A stretch of 64,000 nucleotides of DNA from Alphaproteobacteria bacterium. GTDB taxonomy: Bacteria; Pseudomonadota; Alphaproteobacteria; Rhodobacterales; Rhodobacteraceae. The notes under the pieces are model-generated. The model saw only the letters and a program-made list of their open reading frames with translations. It ran no database searches and was not told where the DNA came from. The stretch is taken from NCBI GenBank assembly GCA_030427145.1, contig JAUHWT010000012.1:62001-126000 (forward strand), read 5' to 3'. Below, piece after piece: positions 1-9,970 of this stretch. The position numbers were made by a program, and so were the translations under genes. Position 1 is the stretch's first letter; each line of letters starts with the position of its first letter.

Positions 1-2232
1 AGCAGCCATCAACTTGTCGGTCTCGGCAGTCAGACGCTCGAGAATGCCCTCATCATCGACGCCTTCCTCAGCGGCCCATTCCTGGATCGGGAGCTTGACG
101 CCGAAGATTTCCTCGACGCGCTTCTCAAGTCCCTCAATGTCCCACTGCTCGGCATAGGCGCGGGCGGGCACGTGTTCCCCAACGATTTCCTCCAGCACCT
201 CATGGCGCATGTCGTTGGTAACCTCCGACAGGTCAGAGGCCTCCATGATTTCCCGGCGCTGGCCAAAAATGGCCTTACGCTGATCGTTCATGACATCATC
301 GAACTTCAGCAGGTTTTTACGGATATCGAAGTTGCGGGCCTCAACCTTGCCCTGTGCCTTTTCGAGAGCCTTGTTTACCCAGGGGTGAACAATGGCCTCT
401 CCCTCTTTCATGCCAAGCTTGCCCAACATGCTGTCGAGCCGCTCCGACCCGAAGATCCGCATCAGGTCGTCGTCGAGACTGAGATAGAAGTTGGTGCGGC
501 CCGGGTCGCCCTGGCGGCCAGAACGTCCGCGCAACTGGTTGTCGATACGGCGGCTTTCATGCCGCTCCGTCGCGAGTACATACAACCCGCCAGCAGCAAT
601 CGCTTTCTCGCGGGCAGCGGCGATTTCCGCCTCCACGCGCTTGCGAATCTCGACCGGGTCGGCACCCTCGCCAGCCTTTTCCAATTCCTCAAAAACACGC
701 ATCTCGACATTGCCGCCGAGCTGAATGTCGGTACCGCGACCAGCCATGTTGGTAGCAATCGTCACCGCGCCCGGAACTCCGGCATCCGCAATGATCTTGG
801 CTTCCTGCTCGTGATAGCGGGCATTCAGCACGTTATGTTTCACACCGGCCTTCTTCAGCAATGCTGACAGTTCTTCCGACTTCTCAATAGAGGTCGTGCC
901 CACGAGTATAGGCTGGCCTTCCTTGTTCGCGCGGGCGATTTCTTCGGCGACTGCATCGTATTTCTCACGCGCCGTGCGGAACACCTGGTCGTCGTGGTCG
1001 ACGCGGGCAATCGGTTTGTTGGTCGGAACCTCGACCACACCGAGCTTGTAGATTTCAAAGAACTCGTCCGCCTCGGTCGCGGCCGTACCGGTCATGCCGC
1101 CGAGTTTTTCGTAAAGGCGGAAGTAGTTCTGGAATGTCACGCTTGCCAGAGTTACGTTTTCCGGACGGATCTGGACACCTTCCTTGGCCTCGATAGCCTG
1201 GTGCAAACCCTCGGAAAGCCGGCGGCCTGCCATCATGCGGCCCGTGAACTCGTCAATCAGAACAATCTCATCGTTACGAACGATGTAGTCCTTGTCCCGT
1301 TTGAACAGCACATGCGCCCGAAGCGCCTGGTTCACGTGGTGGACGATATTGGTGCTTTCCGGGTCATAGAGCGTCGCGCCATCTTCGAGGAAGCCGAGTT
1401 CGCGCAGACGATTGTCGAGGAACTCGTTGCCCTCTTCCGTGAAAGTCGTCGAGCGCTGCTTTTCGTCAAGTTCATAGTGTTCCGGCTGCAGTTCCGGGAT
1501 CATTTTGTCGATGGAGGTGTAAAGCTCCGACCGGTCCTCACTGGGACCGGAGATGATGAGCGGCGTACGGGCCTCATCAATCAGAATTGAATCCACCTCA
1601 TCCACAATCGCAAAATAATGGTCGCGCTGCAGAACCTGGGTCAGTTCCGACTTCATGTTATCCCGCAGATAGTCGAAACCGAGCTCATTGTTGGTGGCGT
1701 AGGTCACATCCGCGTTATAGGCGGTTTTCTTCTCGTCCTCCGGCATGCCCGGCACGACGACACCGACCGTCAGTCCAAGAGCGTCATAAACCTTGCTCAT
1801 CCACTCCGCGTCACGGCGGGCGAGGTAATCGTTGACTGTAACGACATGAACGCCACGACCGGTCAGCGCATTGAGATACACCGGCAGGGTCGCCATCAGC
1901 GTCTTACCCTCTCCGGTTTTCATCTCGGAAATGTTGCCCTGGTGGAGGAAAATACCACCCATCAACTGCACGTCGAACGGCCTCAGACCCAGCGCGCGCC
2001 GGGCGGCTTCCCTAGCGTTTGCAAAGGCTTCCGGCAAAAGTGCGTCGAGGGACTCACCCTGGACAATCCGGTCCCTGAATTCCTGCGTTTTGTTCAGAAT
2101 ACCCGCATCGTCGAGCGCCTGGAATTCCGGCTCCAGCGCATTGATTTTGTCCACGAGGGGCCTGGTCGCCTTGATTTTTCGGTCATTGGGAGTTCCAAAA
2201 ACCTTTTTAGCAATGGTACCAATTCCAAGCAT
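1..2232 (-). CDS. secA: Protein translocase subunit SecA, 5' part (3' end off the left edge)
   Basis: ATPase motor that drives unfolded preproteins through the SecYEG channel at the inner membrane. The reverse strand reads continuously from the ATG at 2232 to base 1 (744 codons of the usual ~900). Visible motifs: Walker A MKTGEGKT near residue 107, the DEAD-type [10 protein letters not shown] near 213, the long preprotein cross-linking region, TNMAGRGTD, and the arginine-finger stretch [11 protein letters not shown]. The start [13 protein letters not shown] is the normal family N-terminus. The C-terminal linker and zinc-binding SEC-C tail lie outside the window. It is divergent from the prolyl isomerase gene, a usual alphaproteobacterial arrangement. 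Identity is secure; only completeness is unknown. Confidence 0.97.
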   Translation of the reverse strand, partial: MLGIGTIAKKVFGTPNDRKIKATRPLVDKINALEPEFQALDDAGILNKTQEFRDRIVQGESLDALLPEAFANAREAARRALGLRPFDVQLMGGIFLHQGNISEMKTGEGKTLMATLPVYLNALTGRGVHVVTVNDYLARRDAEWMSKVYDALGLTVGVVVPGMPEDEKKTAYNADVTYATNNELGFDYLRDNMKSELTQVLQRDHYFAIVDEVDSILIDEARTPLIISGPSEDRSELYTSIDKMIPELQPEHYELDEKQRSTTFTEEGNEFLDNRLRELGFLEDGATLYDPESTNIVHHVNQALRAHVLFKRDKDYIVRNDEIVLIDEFTGRMMAGRRLSEGLHQAIEAKEGVQIRPENVTLASVTFQNYFRLYEKLGGMTGTAATEADEFFEIYKLGVVEVPTNKPIARVDHDDQVFRTAREKYDAVAEEIARANKEGQPILVGTTSIEKSEELSALLKKAGVKHNVLNARYHEQEAKIIADAGVPGAVTIATNMAGRGTDIQLGGNVEMRVFEELEKAGEGADPVEIRKRVEAEIAAAREKAIAAGGLYVLATERHESRRIDNQLRGRSGRQGDPGRTNFYLSLDDDLMRIFGSERLDSMLGKLGMKEGEAIVHPWVNKALEKAQGKVEARNFDIRKNLLKFDDVMNDQRKAIFGQRREIMEASDLSEVTNDMRHEVLEEIVGEHVPARAYAEQWDIEGLEKRVEEIFGVKLPIQEWAAEEGVDDEGILERLTAETDKLMAA

Positions 2233-2502
2233 CAAGCCGTCGTCCCTAACTGTTTTCAGGGATGCTCCCGCGCACCACCCGCTGACATTTCAAATCCGGT
2301 CGAACTGAAATGACGGGGGCGCTTGTCCACCGACGCCGATCGGTCTAAGTCAGCGCGAGGCGCGCTTCACACCCATTTCAACCGCAGCCTGGGATGTAAG
2401 CGGCGTTACCGCGCCTGTCAACGGCACCGCCCAGGAACGGGACGGTCCTGGGTAAATTGGTAAACTTGCGTCGAAAGCGACGCGACGAAACGGAGAACTA
2501 CA

Positions 2503-3357
2503 ATGCGCAGCCTACTGACCTCGACCGCACTGGCGGGTCTGCTCACCGTATCGGCGGCCTTCGCACAGGATGCCGAATACGACGCGTCCACCGTACTCGC
2601 AGATGTCGACGGCACCGAAATCACGCTGGGCCATCTGATCGCTACCTACGATCGGCTGCCTGAAAACTACCGCTCAATTCCAGCGGAGCAGGTGTTTCCG
2701 GGACTACTCGAACAGCTCATCGACCAGACGCTGGTCGCGAACGAACAGATGGAAGAGCTGGGTGAGCGTCCCTATCCGGTCCAGATCATTCTGGAAAATG
2801 AAAGCCGAACCCTCATGGCTGGAGTAGGTCTTGAGGAGATTCTGACTGGTCCCGTAGAAGATGCGGAGGTTGAGGCCGACTACGAGGAATTCGTCGAGAA
2901 TTTTGCACCCGGCCCCGAGTTCAACGCGTCGCACATCCTCGTTTCCGACGAGGAACTTGCCACGTCGCTTAAGGCGGAAATCGATGGCGGACGTGATTTT
3001 GCGGAAGTAGCGGTTGAAAACTCTTCGGACGGCTCCGCCGCAAATGGCGGCGAACTGGGCTGGTTTGGCCTGGGTCAGATGGTGCCGGAATTTGAGGGAG
3101 CGGTTCGTGAGATGTCTCCCGGTGAAGTTGCTGGTCCGGTCCAGACGCAGTTTGGCTGGCACCTGATCAAGCTCAATGACACCCGAAAAACCGAGCCGCC
3201 CGCCATTGAGGAGGTTCGTTCCGGTCTCGAAAACCAGGTGCGGATGGAAAAGCTGCAGGACAAACTCGACGGTCTGCGTGAAAATGCGACAATCGATATC
3301 CCGGAGCATGGTGTTCCGGCGGCAGCCATCCAGGATTCCTCAATTCTCGAAAGATAA
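2503..3357 (+). CDS. Secreted parvulin-type peptidylprolyl isomerase (PpiC/SurA-like)
   Basis: Periplasmic cis-trans prolyl isomerase/foldase, expected to help fold exported or outer-membrane proteins. The 284-residue protein starts with a Sec signal peptide (about residues 1-21, cut near AFA-QD). A SurA-N-like helical region follows, and the rotamase domain spans roughly residues 140-235, with the family marks FNASHILV, NGGELGWFG and FGWHLIKL. The start ATG follows GGAGA by about 8 bases. Being divergent from secA suits a role in handling exported proteins. argJ begins 8 bp downstream, so the two are probably co-transcribed. Exact paralogue (PpiC, PrsA-like or SurA-like) cannot be fixed. Confidence 0.9.
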   Translation: MRSLLTSTALAGLLTVSAAFAQDAEYDASTVLADVDGTEITLGHLIATYDRLPENYRSIPAEQVFPGLLEQLIDQTLVANEQMEELGERPYPVQIILENESRTLMAGVGLEEILTGPVEDAEVEADYEEFVENFAPGPEFNASHILVSDEELATSLKAEIDGGRDFAEVAVENSSDGSAANGGELGWFGLGQMVPEFEGAVREMSPGEVAGPVQTQFGWHLIKLNDTRKTEPPAIEEVRSGLENQVRMEKLQDKLDGLRENATIDIPEHGVPAAAIQDSSILER

Positions 3358-3365
3358 TCTGGAAG

Positions 3366-4625
3366 ATGAGTACAACCGGCATCGTGTCCCCGCTGGCCCC
3401 GGCCGAATTTCCCTCTCTACCTGAAATTGAAGGGGTTCGCTTCTCCGCCGCAGAGGCGGGCGTAAAATACAGGGGTCGGCTCGACGTGATGCTGGCTGAA
3501 ATTGCGGCCGGGTCGGCCATGGCCGGGGTGTTCACCCGGTCGTCGACCCGGTCCGCACCCGTACTCTGGTGTCAGCAAATCCTGGAACGCATTGGCTCCG
3601 GCGAGGGTGGCGATGGCGGCTATGCCATTGTTGTCAATTCGGGAAACGCCAATGCCTTCACCGGAAAGCGTGGCGACGGATCCGTTGAGGCGACGGTCAA
3701 TGCCGCATCGGAAACGCTCGGGATTCCCGAACACCACGTTTTTCTCGCCTCAACCGGAGTGATCGGTGAGCCTCTCCCGCACGAGAAGATCGCTGACGCA
3801 ATGGAGGGGCTTCGCGAGAGTCTGGATCCGTCCGCAATAGATCTTGCGGCTCAGGCGATCATGACAACTGATACCTTCCCCAAGGGCGCATCGGCATCGG
3901 TCGAACTGGATGACCATTCCGTGAAGATCGCCGGAATCGCCAAGGGCTCGGGGATGATCGCACCGGATATGGCGACGATGCTGGTCTTCATCTTCACCGA
4001 TGCGCCAGTGGCACAGCCGCTTTTGCAGGAACTGGTGAGCCGGATAAACGAAACCACCTTCAACGCAATCACCGTGGATGGTGACACCTCGACATCTGAC
4101 AGTCTGGTCATGGCCGGCACGGGCAAGGCCGACATCCCGCCGCTCACTGATCCGGCCGATCCCCGCGTGGCCGCATTCGAAGCCGGTCTGCGTAACGTGA
4201 TGCTGGAACTTGCACACCAGGTCGTGCGGGACGGCGAAGGTGCAACAAAATTCGTTGAGGTTCACGTCACCGGCGCTGAAAGCGACACGGCGGCCCGTAC
4301 CGTTGGACTTGCAATTGCAAACTCGCCACTGGTCAAAACGGCCATTGCCGGTGAGGACCCCAATTGGGGCCGCGTTGTGATGGCGGTGGGAAAATCCGGT
4401 GAGAAGGCCGATCGTGACCTACTTTCGATTTCCTTTGGGGGCATTCTGGTCGCTGAAAATGGTTGGGTTGCCGAGACCTACACAGAAGAGGCTGGTGCCG
4501 CGTATATGAAGAATGCCGAGATCGCCATTAATGTCGATTTGGGGATCGGAAGCGGTGAGGCCACGGTCTGGACCTGTGATCTGACCCATCGTTACATTGA
4601 GATAAACGCGGATTACCGGTCCTGA
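3366..4625 (+). CDS. argJ: Bifunctional glutamate N-acetyltransferase / amino-acid acetyltransferase ArgJ
   Basis: Moves the acetyl group from N-acetylornithine to glutamate (cyclic arginine biosynthesis) and in many species also makes N-acetylglutamate from acetyl-CoA. The 419-residue length fits the family. Key sites seen are KGSGMIAPDMATML near residues 194-207, holding the Ala-Thr bond that is autocleaved to give the alpha and beta chains and the Thr nucleophile (about T204), and the conserved DPNWGRVVMAVG near 334-345. Its TGA stop overlaps the ATG of mutT by one base, so the two are translationally coupled. The same argJ-mutT pairing is common in alphaproteobacteria. Confidence 0.96.
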   Translation: MSTTGIVSPLAPAEFPSLPEIEGVRFSAAEAGVKYRGRLDVMLAEIAAGSAMAGVFTRSSTRSAPVLWCQQILERIGSGEGGDGGYAIVVNSGNANAFTGKRGDGSVEATVNAASETLGIPEHHVFLASTGVIGEPLPHEKIADAMEGLRESLDPSAIDLAAQAIMTTDTFPKGASASVELDDHSVKIAGIAKGSGMIAPDMATMLVFIFTDAPVAQPLLQELVSRINETTFNAITVDGDTSTSDSLVMAGTGKADIPPLTDPADPRVAAFEAGLRNVMLELAHQVVRDGEGATKFVEVHVTGAESDTAARTVGLAIANSPLVKTAIAGEDPNWGRVVMAVGKSGEKADRDLLSISFGGILVAENGWVAETYTEEAGAAYMKNAEIAINVDLGIGSGEATVWTCDLTHRYIEINADYRS

Positions 4626-5020
4626 TGATCGTTCTTGTTTCCGCCGTGGCGCTCGTCGACCGTGACGGGCGCGTTCTCCTTGCCCAGCGCCCGGAGGGGA
4701 AATCTATGGCCGGACTATGGGAGTTTCCAGGCGGCAAGGTGGAAAATGGCGAAACGCCTGAAGCGGCCCTTATCCGCGAGTTGCGCGAGGAACTCGGCAT
4801 TGAGACCTGGTCAAGCTGCCTGGCTCCGCTCACATTCGCGAGCCACACCTATGATGACTTCCATCTGCTCATGCCGCTTTATGTCTGCCGAAAATGGGAG
4901 GGCGTGGCCCAGGGCAAGGAAAACCAGGCTCTCAGATGGGTACGTACCAAGGACATGGGCAATTACCCCATGCCCGCGGCAGATGTTCCTCTGGTCGCCG
5001 CCCTGAGAGATCTTTTGTAG
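4625..5020 (+). CDS. mutT: (Deoxy)nucleoside triphosphate pyrophosphohydrolase, MutT family
   Basis: Nudix hydrolase expected to remove 8-oxo-dGTP from the nucleotide pool and so prevent A:T to C:G mutations. The 131-residue protein is a single Nudix fold. A full Nudix box (G-x5-E-x7-REUxEExGU) is visible at about residues 37-59 as GGKVENGETPEAALIRELRE followed by ELGIE, with the metal-binding glutamates in place. ATG overlaps the argJ stop, which supports the start. The 8-oxo-dGTP assignment rests on family and argJ linkage. Another Nudix substrate is possible. Confidence 0.92.
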   Translation: MIVLVSAVALVDRDGRVLLAQRPEGKSMAGLWEFPGGKVENGETPEAALIRELREELGIETWSSCLAPLTFASHTYDDFHLLMPLYVCRKWEGVAQGKENQALRWVRTKDMGNYPMPAADVPLVAALRDLL

Positions 5021-5087
5021 GCTGTAGCGACTGTTGACCTGCGATGGCTTTTCGCGGAGGCTCTCGGCAATCTAAAGGGAGCCAACA

Positions 5088-5696
5088 GTGTCGATTGATT
5101 TTCTACTTACTTCGCTCGTTGTGGTGCTCCTGCCTGGCACAGGTGTCATCTACACGCTTGCCATTGGTTTGAGCAGGGGATTTAGGGCAGGTATTGCCGC
5201 AGCGTTTGGATGCACCCTCGGTATCATTCCAGCCGCTCTTGCGAGCATCGTCGGTCTCGCCGCACTGCTCCATACCAGCGCGATCGCGTTTCAAATTCTA
5301 AAATATGCAGGTGTGGCTTACCTGTTTTACATGGCCTGGAAAACCCTGTGCGACACGGACGCGGTGGACCTGTCGGAAAGCGCGGAGAAGTCAGGGTACC
5401 GGCGAATTGCCATAAATGCGACCCTGCTCAATGTTCTCAATCCGAAACTGTCGCTGTTTTTCCTCGCCTTTTTGCCGCAATTTTTGTCACCTGCGGCAGC
5501 CGATCCAGCGATGACTCTCGCCCTGTTGGCATCGGTCTTTATGGCGATGACATTTCTGGTTTTCGTCCTCTATGGCGCATTGGCGGCCTACGCTCGAGAC
5601 TACGTAGTGAGACGTCCGTCCACGATGCAGTGGTTCCGGCGGTGCTTCGCCGGAACCTTCGGCTTTCTCGGAGCAAAACTGGCGCTTTCGAATTAG
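5088..5696 (+). CDS. LysE/RhtB family amino-acid exporter
   Basis: Inner-membrane exporter of the LysE superfamily, probably expelling an amino acid or derivative. The 202-residue protein has about six hydrophobic segments and the family signature PGTGVIYTLAIGLSRGFRAG at residues 16-35 (usually PGP at that place), then YLFYMAWKTL. The start is GTG at 5088 behind AAAGGGAG. The next gene downstream is on the opposite strand. Substrate is unknown. Confidence 0.87.
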   Translation: MSIDFLLTSLVVVLLPGTGVIYTLAIGLSRGFRAGIAAAFGCTLGIIPAALASIVGLAALLHTSAIAFQILKYAGVAYLFYMAWKTLCDTDAVDLSESAEKSGYRRIAINATLLNVLNPKLSLFFLAFLPQFLSPAAADPAMTLALLASVFMAMTFLVFVLYGALAAYARDYVVRRPSTMQWFRRCFAGTFGFLGAKLALSN

Positions 5697-5743
5697 GATC
5701 CACCCGGCGTGTGAGCACCGGTCTCACCAGTTGAACGAGCTCA

Positions 5744-6178
5744 CTAATGAATGACCATGTGTGGTTGACCATTGGAAGTTTTTTCAACTGTCCTGCCATT
5801 GGGTCCAAGGGTTGCCGATACACGGGACCGCGTCACCGGCATTCCCTCAATTCCAGCAACTTCCACAGGGCGGTCGAAATTGAGGGTCACCCGGTGCCAG
5901 CCGTCAGCCCCAACTGAGCTTACGGCATGGACCTGCCCGGTAAAGGGCCTGCCGAGGTAAAGCCCCTCCACACGCTGGCCCAGCGCAAATGTATATGTCG
6001 CTGGCCGGTTACCGCCGGCGGCATGTAGCGTATTCCAGTCCCGGTACCCGTATTGTCTGGCGAGCATTTCGAGCGACTTGCTGTGCCCAATGACGGTTCC
6101 TTCAGCCGCAAGGCTGGAGCGCAAGCGTTTAGCCTGATCCTTGAGAACGGAAATCGCAGGTAAACTGATATTAGTCAT
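5744..6178 (-). CDS. Glyoxalase-related (Glyoxalase_8-type) small protein
   Basis: 144 residues with two parts. Residues 1-60 read LPAISVLKDQAKRLRSSLA ... HSKSLEMLARQYGYRDWNTL, which I recognise as the short helical domain annotated glyoxalase-related (Glyoxalase_8). The remainder is a beta-rich tail ending in a KTSNGQPHMVIH stretch, seen in the same group of proteins. No function is established for this family to my knowledge. ATG at 6178 has AGGGG six bases upstream; the GTG three bases earlier is too close to that site. It stands alone between two unrelated units. Confidence 0.72.
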   Translation of the reverse strand: MTNISLPAISVLKDQAKRLRSSLAAEGTVIGHSKSLEMLARQYGYRDWNTLHAAGGNRPATYTFALGQRVEGLYLGRPFTGQVHAVSSVGADGWHRVTLNFDRPVEVAGIEGMPVTRSRVSATLGPNGRTVEKTSNGQPHMVIH

Positions 6179-6364
6179 CACAAACCCCTATCGTGTCTGG
6201 ATGCGGATATTCGAATGGTGCCCGCGTTGCCATTGGACCGCAAACAGCCGGAATTCGGCGATTGTGATCTGAAAAAAGGACTTCACCATGACTTTCGTCA
6301 GCGGACGGCAGGGGCCTCTACCCTGACGCCGCAGATAGGGACGTTGGCGACACCTGTCAAGACA

Positions 6365-8473
6365 TCAGGCCGTAGCGGCCAGATCGGGTCCAAATTTCAG
6401 GTTCTGCAAAAAAAGCGCCAAGACGACGACTGCGCCAACAACCTGCACCATTATCGCAAACGGCCAGAGGCAGGCCAAACCGGCAGCCAAAGCGACAACC
6501 CGGAGGACGGGATTTAGCCGTCTCTCCATGCATCCCTGCATCCCCGCCGCAAGCCCGTAAATTCCAAACACCGCAAATCCGAACACCAGGAGGGCTTGTG
6601 ACCAGTCACCCGAAAGCAATGGTGTGTATGCGAACAGTACCGGTACGATATAAAGGCCCTTAGCAAGCTTCCAGCTCGTGATCCCTGTCGCCATTGGAGG
6701 TGATTTTGCGATGGCCGCGGCAGTGAAAGCTGCAAGACAGACCGGTGGCGTCACGTTGCTGTCCTGACTAAGCCAGAACACGATCATATGCGCGGAAAGC
6801 AGTCCGGCCAAGGCAGCCTCTCTTGAGACAACGGAGTCGCGCAGGGGCCCGGCAATCTCCAATGGCAGCGAAGCCACCAGCGCGGCGGCTTCCTCTCGTG
6901 GGACCGGACCGGCCAACATTGTCATCGCATCCGGGTTGGCCAACATCAGCAGAGGTTTTGATGCTTCAGGAAGCGTTCCGGACGCTATCGCTTCGATCAC
7001 GGTGAGATCGGAGATCATTCCCGCCAATGCCGGCGCCGACAACGTGGCCAAAACAATGTAGGCAGCAGTGACCGGCAAGCCCATTCCGAGGACCAGCGAT
7101 GCCAGACCAATCAGAACTATTGCGAGCAGCAGGCTTCCGCCGGACCAGTCAGCGATCATCAGTGAGAAGGTATTTCCCACCCCCGCAGTCGCAATGACGT
7201 TGACAACCAGACCAACCGAACAAAGCAAAATCGCGGATGTCACCATGTTTCGGGCGCCCGACTCCAGCGCGCTGATGATGGCTTTGATCCCCATGGGTCG
7301 CTTGGTCAGCCAACTCGACGCAATTACGGTCACGATGCCAATTACGGCGGCGTAGGAAGGAGTGAATCCCGACACCAGCAGCCATATGAGCACACCAACG
7401 GGTATGATGAAGCTTGCGCCGCCATCCCGCAGCGCGTCACCCAAGGTGCGGCCCTCGGATGGGAGCGGTTTGAGGTTCAGGCGACGCGCCTCAATGCGCA
7501 CGAAAAAAGCAACGGACAGAAAATACAGGAGCGCAGGAAGCGCCGCTGCGATCACAATCTTATCGTAGGAAATCTGCGTGAAACTGGCCATCACGAATGC
7601 ACCCGCACCCATGATCGGCGGCATCAACTGACCACCGGTGGAACTTGCAGCCTCGACGCCCGCGGCGAATTTTGGGTGATACCCGGCACGTTTCATCAGG
7701 GGAATTGTGATCACGCCTGTGGATGCCGTGTTCGCGATTGCAGAACCCGAGATCGTACCCGTGAGACCACTGGCAACGACCGCCACAAGACCTGGGCCAC
7801 CGGTCAACTTGCCGGCGACCGTTCTTGCGAGGTCGATGACGAACTCACCAGCTCCGGACTGTATCAGGAAGGCGCCAAAAATTATGAAGAGAAAAACGTA
7901 GGTCGACGATATCCGCGCAATGGTGCCAAACAGCGCATCGTCGCCATAAATTGACCGAAAGAGCACGGTCTCGGTCGAAAGACCTGGAAAGCCAAAGACA
8001 CCTGAAATCCAAGAACCCCAAAAGGTGACATAGGTTAGCGCCAGGATGATCAAAATTGGGATGACCATGCCGGCAGACCGCCGGGTAAGCTCAATTGCAC
8101 CGAGGATCACGACAATACAGGCGACCCAGTCGAGTGCCGAAAGTCGCACCCCACGCTCGTAGATCCAGTCCTCAGCAAAGGCGAGGTATATCGCCGCCCC
8201 TGCCGTGAGGAGACCGATCGCTACGTCCACGGCGATAGCCGTCCGACAGGCTTTCCAACCATCAGTGCGGATCATTGGGAACAGAACAGCGGCCAGTATG
8301 GAGAAGCCCGCGAAATGGAAGATGTTTCGTTCCGTTTCCGCGAGCCAGGGAAATATCGCCAGGAACATGTGGGAAACTGACAGGAACACGGCCAGAACGG
8401 AAATTAGCTGGCCCAACCCGCCGGATAGAACACGCTGGCCGGCCGGGCCAGCCTCCGGATCGTCACGTTCCAT
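6365..8473 (-). CDS. TRAP transporter fused permease subunit (4TM/12TM, TAXI-associated)
   Basis: Inner-membrane permease of a tripartite ATP-independent periplasmic transporter, with the small (DctQ-like) and large (DctM-like) membrane proteins joined in one 702-residue chain, the usual form for TAXI systems. Long runs of hydrophobic helices cover nearly the whole length. Conserved DctM-type stretches include GGQLMPPIMGAGAFVMASF near residues 280-300 and LGMGLPVTAAYIVLA near 460-475. ATG at 8473 follows AGGGA. It lies downstream of the TAXI binding protein (76-bp gap holding a terminator hairpin). Substrate unknown; TAXI members are often linked to glutamate, other dicarboxylates or organic acids. 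Confidence 0.93.
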   Translation of the reverse strand: MERDDPEAGPAGQRVLSGGLGQLISVLAVFLSVSHMFLAIFPWLAETERNIFHFAGFSILAAVLFPMIRTDGWKACRTAIAVDVAIGLLTAGAAIYLAFAEDWIYERGVRLSALDWVACIVVILGAIELTRRSAGMVIPILIILALTYVTFWGSWISGVFGFPGLSTETVLFRSIYGDDALFGTIARISSTYVFLFIIFGAFLIQSGAGEFVIDLARTVAGKLTGGPGLVAVVASGLTGTISGSAIANTASTGVITIPLMKRAGYHPKFAAGVEAASSTGGQLMPPIMGAGAFVMASFTQISYDKIVIAAALPALLYFLSVAFFVRIEARRLNLKPLPSEGRTLGDALRDGGASFIIPVGVLIWLLVSGFTPSYAAVIGIVTVIASSWLTKRPMGIKAIISALESGARNMVTSAILLCSVGLVVNVIATAGVGNTFSLMIADWSGGSLLLAIVLIGLASLVLGMGLPVTAAYIVLATLSAPALAGMISDLTVIEAIASGTLPEASKPLLMLANPDAMTMLAGPVPREEAAALVASLPLEIAGPLRDSVVSREAALAGLLSAHMIVFWLSQDSNVTPPVCLAAFTAAAIAKSPPMATGITSWKLAKGLYIVPVLFAYTPLLSGDWSQALLVFGFAVFGIYGLAAGMQGCMERRLNPVLRVVALAAGLACLWPFAIMVQVVGAVVVLALFLQNLKFGPDLAATA

Positions 8474-8499
8474 GATATTCCCTGTCAGTTTCGTCGCCT

Positions 8500-8525
8500 A
8501 AAAAGCGGACCCGTCCGGGACCGCT
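8500..8525 (-). terminator. Intrinsic terminator/attenuator between TAXI binding protein and permease
   Basis: Read on the minus strand, AGCGGTCCCG and CGGGTCCGCT form a 10-position stem with one A-A/T-T type mismatch and a two-base loop, followed at once by five T. It lies in the 76-bp gap after the binding-protein stop and before the permease start. It probably lowers permease expression relative to the binding protein. Confidence 0.65.
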
Positions 8526-8549
8526 CTGATTCTGGATCAAGTGAAGCGC

Positions 8550-9563
8550 TTACTCCGCAATCAGGCGATCGGGGATTTCGAGACCTGCCTCAGTGAAGTA
8601 GCGCGCCGCACCGGGATGCAGGGGCAGAGGCAGACCAGCAATGGCCTTTTCCAGCGCCATGGCCTGGGTGGCCGGATGGATCGCATTGAGGAATGGAAGA
8701 TTCTCGTAGATCGTCTTCGTGATGAGATACACGTTCTCCTCAGGAATATCATCGCGCACGGCGAGGAAATTCGGCTGGGCGATGGTGTTCACGTCCTCTT
8801 CCTGACCTGGATAGGTGCCTGCCGGGATGACAAACCGGGTCCAGAGATCCTTGCCGGCGTCGGCAGCTGCGACTTCCTCATCGGTGAAGTTCAGCATTGT
8901 TGCGCCATCACCAACAGTCGCGAACAGCTGGGACAGTGCACCGGTTGGAATACCCGCGGGAATGGAAATTCCTTTGACCTGACCATTCTGCAAAGCCTCA
9001 GCAGACGGGCCGTAGCCGCCCTCAACAAGCTCATAGTCGGAATAGATGTCTACACCCAGGCCATCGAGTATTGTGGCGTTGGAACCAATGGTACCGGAAT
9101 TCCGCCTACCGAGCGCCGTCGCCTCGCCTTTCAGGGCAACGAAGTCCGCCATGGTGCCGGTTTCGGCCGCATCCGAGGTAACTACGAACTGCTCGACGTT
9201 CTGCCAGAGCATTGAAACGGATCTCAGGTTCGATTGCGGGCCATCGGCCTCGATGGGCCCAGTTCCTGTCGAGGCGTAAAACCCATAAAGACCCTGCAGA
9301 ATGGCGAACTGAGCCTCATTTTCGCGTAGAAGGCGGATATTTTCACCCGAGCCGGCGGAATTAATAGCGGACATGCCAATTTTTTCGCCCGGTTCAAGCT
9401 TGACCTTGGTCAGTGTGGAAAGCGCCACGCCCACCGGATAATAGGTGCCGCCAGTCGAGGCTGTGGCAAGAATGTAGCTTGCCTCCTCGGCAACCGCCGT
9501 CTGGCCCGCAAGGCCACCAGCCAACACGGCGGCCGAGGCAAAAAGTTTTACAGATTTTTTCAT
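8550..9563 (-). CDS. TAXI family TRAP transporter solute-binding protein
   Basis: Periplasmic ligand receptor for the neighbouring fused TRAP permease. A Sec signal peptide (MKKSVKLFASAAVLAGGLAG ... VAEE) is followed by YILATASTGGTYYPVGVALS, the typical TAXI N-terminal strand and loop, and ISIPAGIPTGALSQL later. Starting at the ATG at 9563 gives 337 residues, normal for the family, with AGGGAGA nine bases upstream. An in-frame start at 9635 would add 24 charged residues before the signal peptide and is disfavoured. Ligand unknown. Confidence 0.92.
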   Translation of the reverse strand: MKKSVKLFASAAVLAGGLAGQTAVAEEASYILATASTGGTYYPVGVALSTLTKVKLEPGEKIGMSAINSAGSGENIRLLRENEAQFAILQGLYGFYASTGTGPIEADGPQSNLRSVSMLWQNVEQFVVTSDAAETGTMADFVALKGEATALGRRNSGTIGSNATILDGLGVDIYSDYELVEGGYGPSAEALQNGQVKGISIPAGIPTGALSQLFATVGDGATMLNFTDEEVAAADAGKDLWTRFVIPAGTYPGQEEDVNTIAQPNFLAVRDDIPEENVYLITKTIYENLPFLNAIHPATQAMALEKAIAGLPLPLHPGAARYFTEAGLEIPDRLIAE

Positions 9564-9970
9564 GTTGCGGTTTTTCTCCCTGAACAGTTTCGAACTCTTT
9601 CGATACACTATCACGGCAGTTTTCATGAGACGCAACCTTCGCGTATCGGGGTTTAAGCTGTGATTTTTGGCAACAGACGCTGCCGCTGCATACGATGTGG
9701 TCCGTTTGCCTAGGGGACCGAGGCATTACCTCGGTCACCCGGGCACAGCTGGTCGAATAGAAAAGGGCTAATGCTACCCACGTACTGCTGAGCGAACGAG
9801 CCCAAGGGACTGGATTGAACGAGGCAGTCCTGATCTCAAGGCATCGGCTCCTCCGCACAAAACCGAAATCCTGTCGCGGACCGATGCCATCAGAATCGAT
9901 CCGGACAAGGATGGCAAAGTTCGCTTGAAATTCGAAATCCTGTTAGCGCGACGGTATCCAGCAACGTGCC
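9564..9970. other. 407-bp gap: no confident gene; coding-like stretch 9774-10001
   Basis: Holds the probable promoter of the minus-strand TAXI gene near its left end. On the plus strand an open frame without a good start runs from about 9774 to the TAA at 9999-10001. It includes a conserved-looking piece (RTDAIRIDPDKDGKVRLKFE) but overlaps the 3' end of the regulator gene. This could be a decayed gene end. I cannot assign it to a family. Confidence 0.35.

Noticed and set aside
172-2313. Several plus-strand frames opposite secA
   Set aside because: The minus strand encodes uninterrupted SecA with all motifs.
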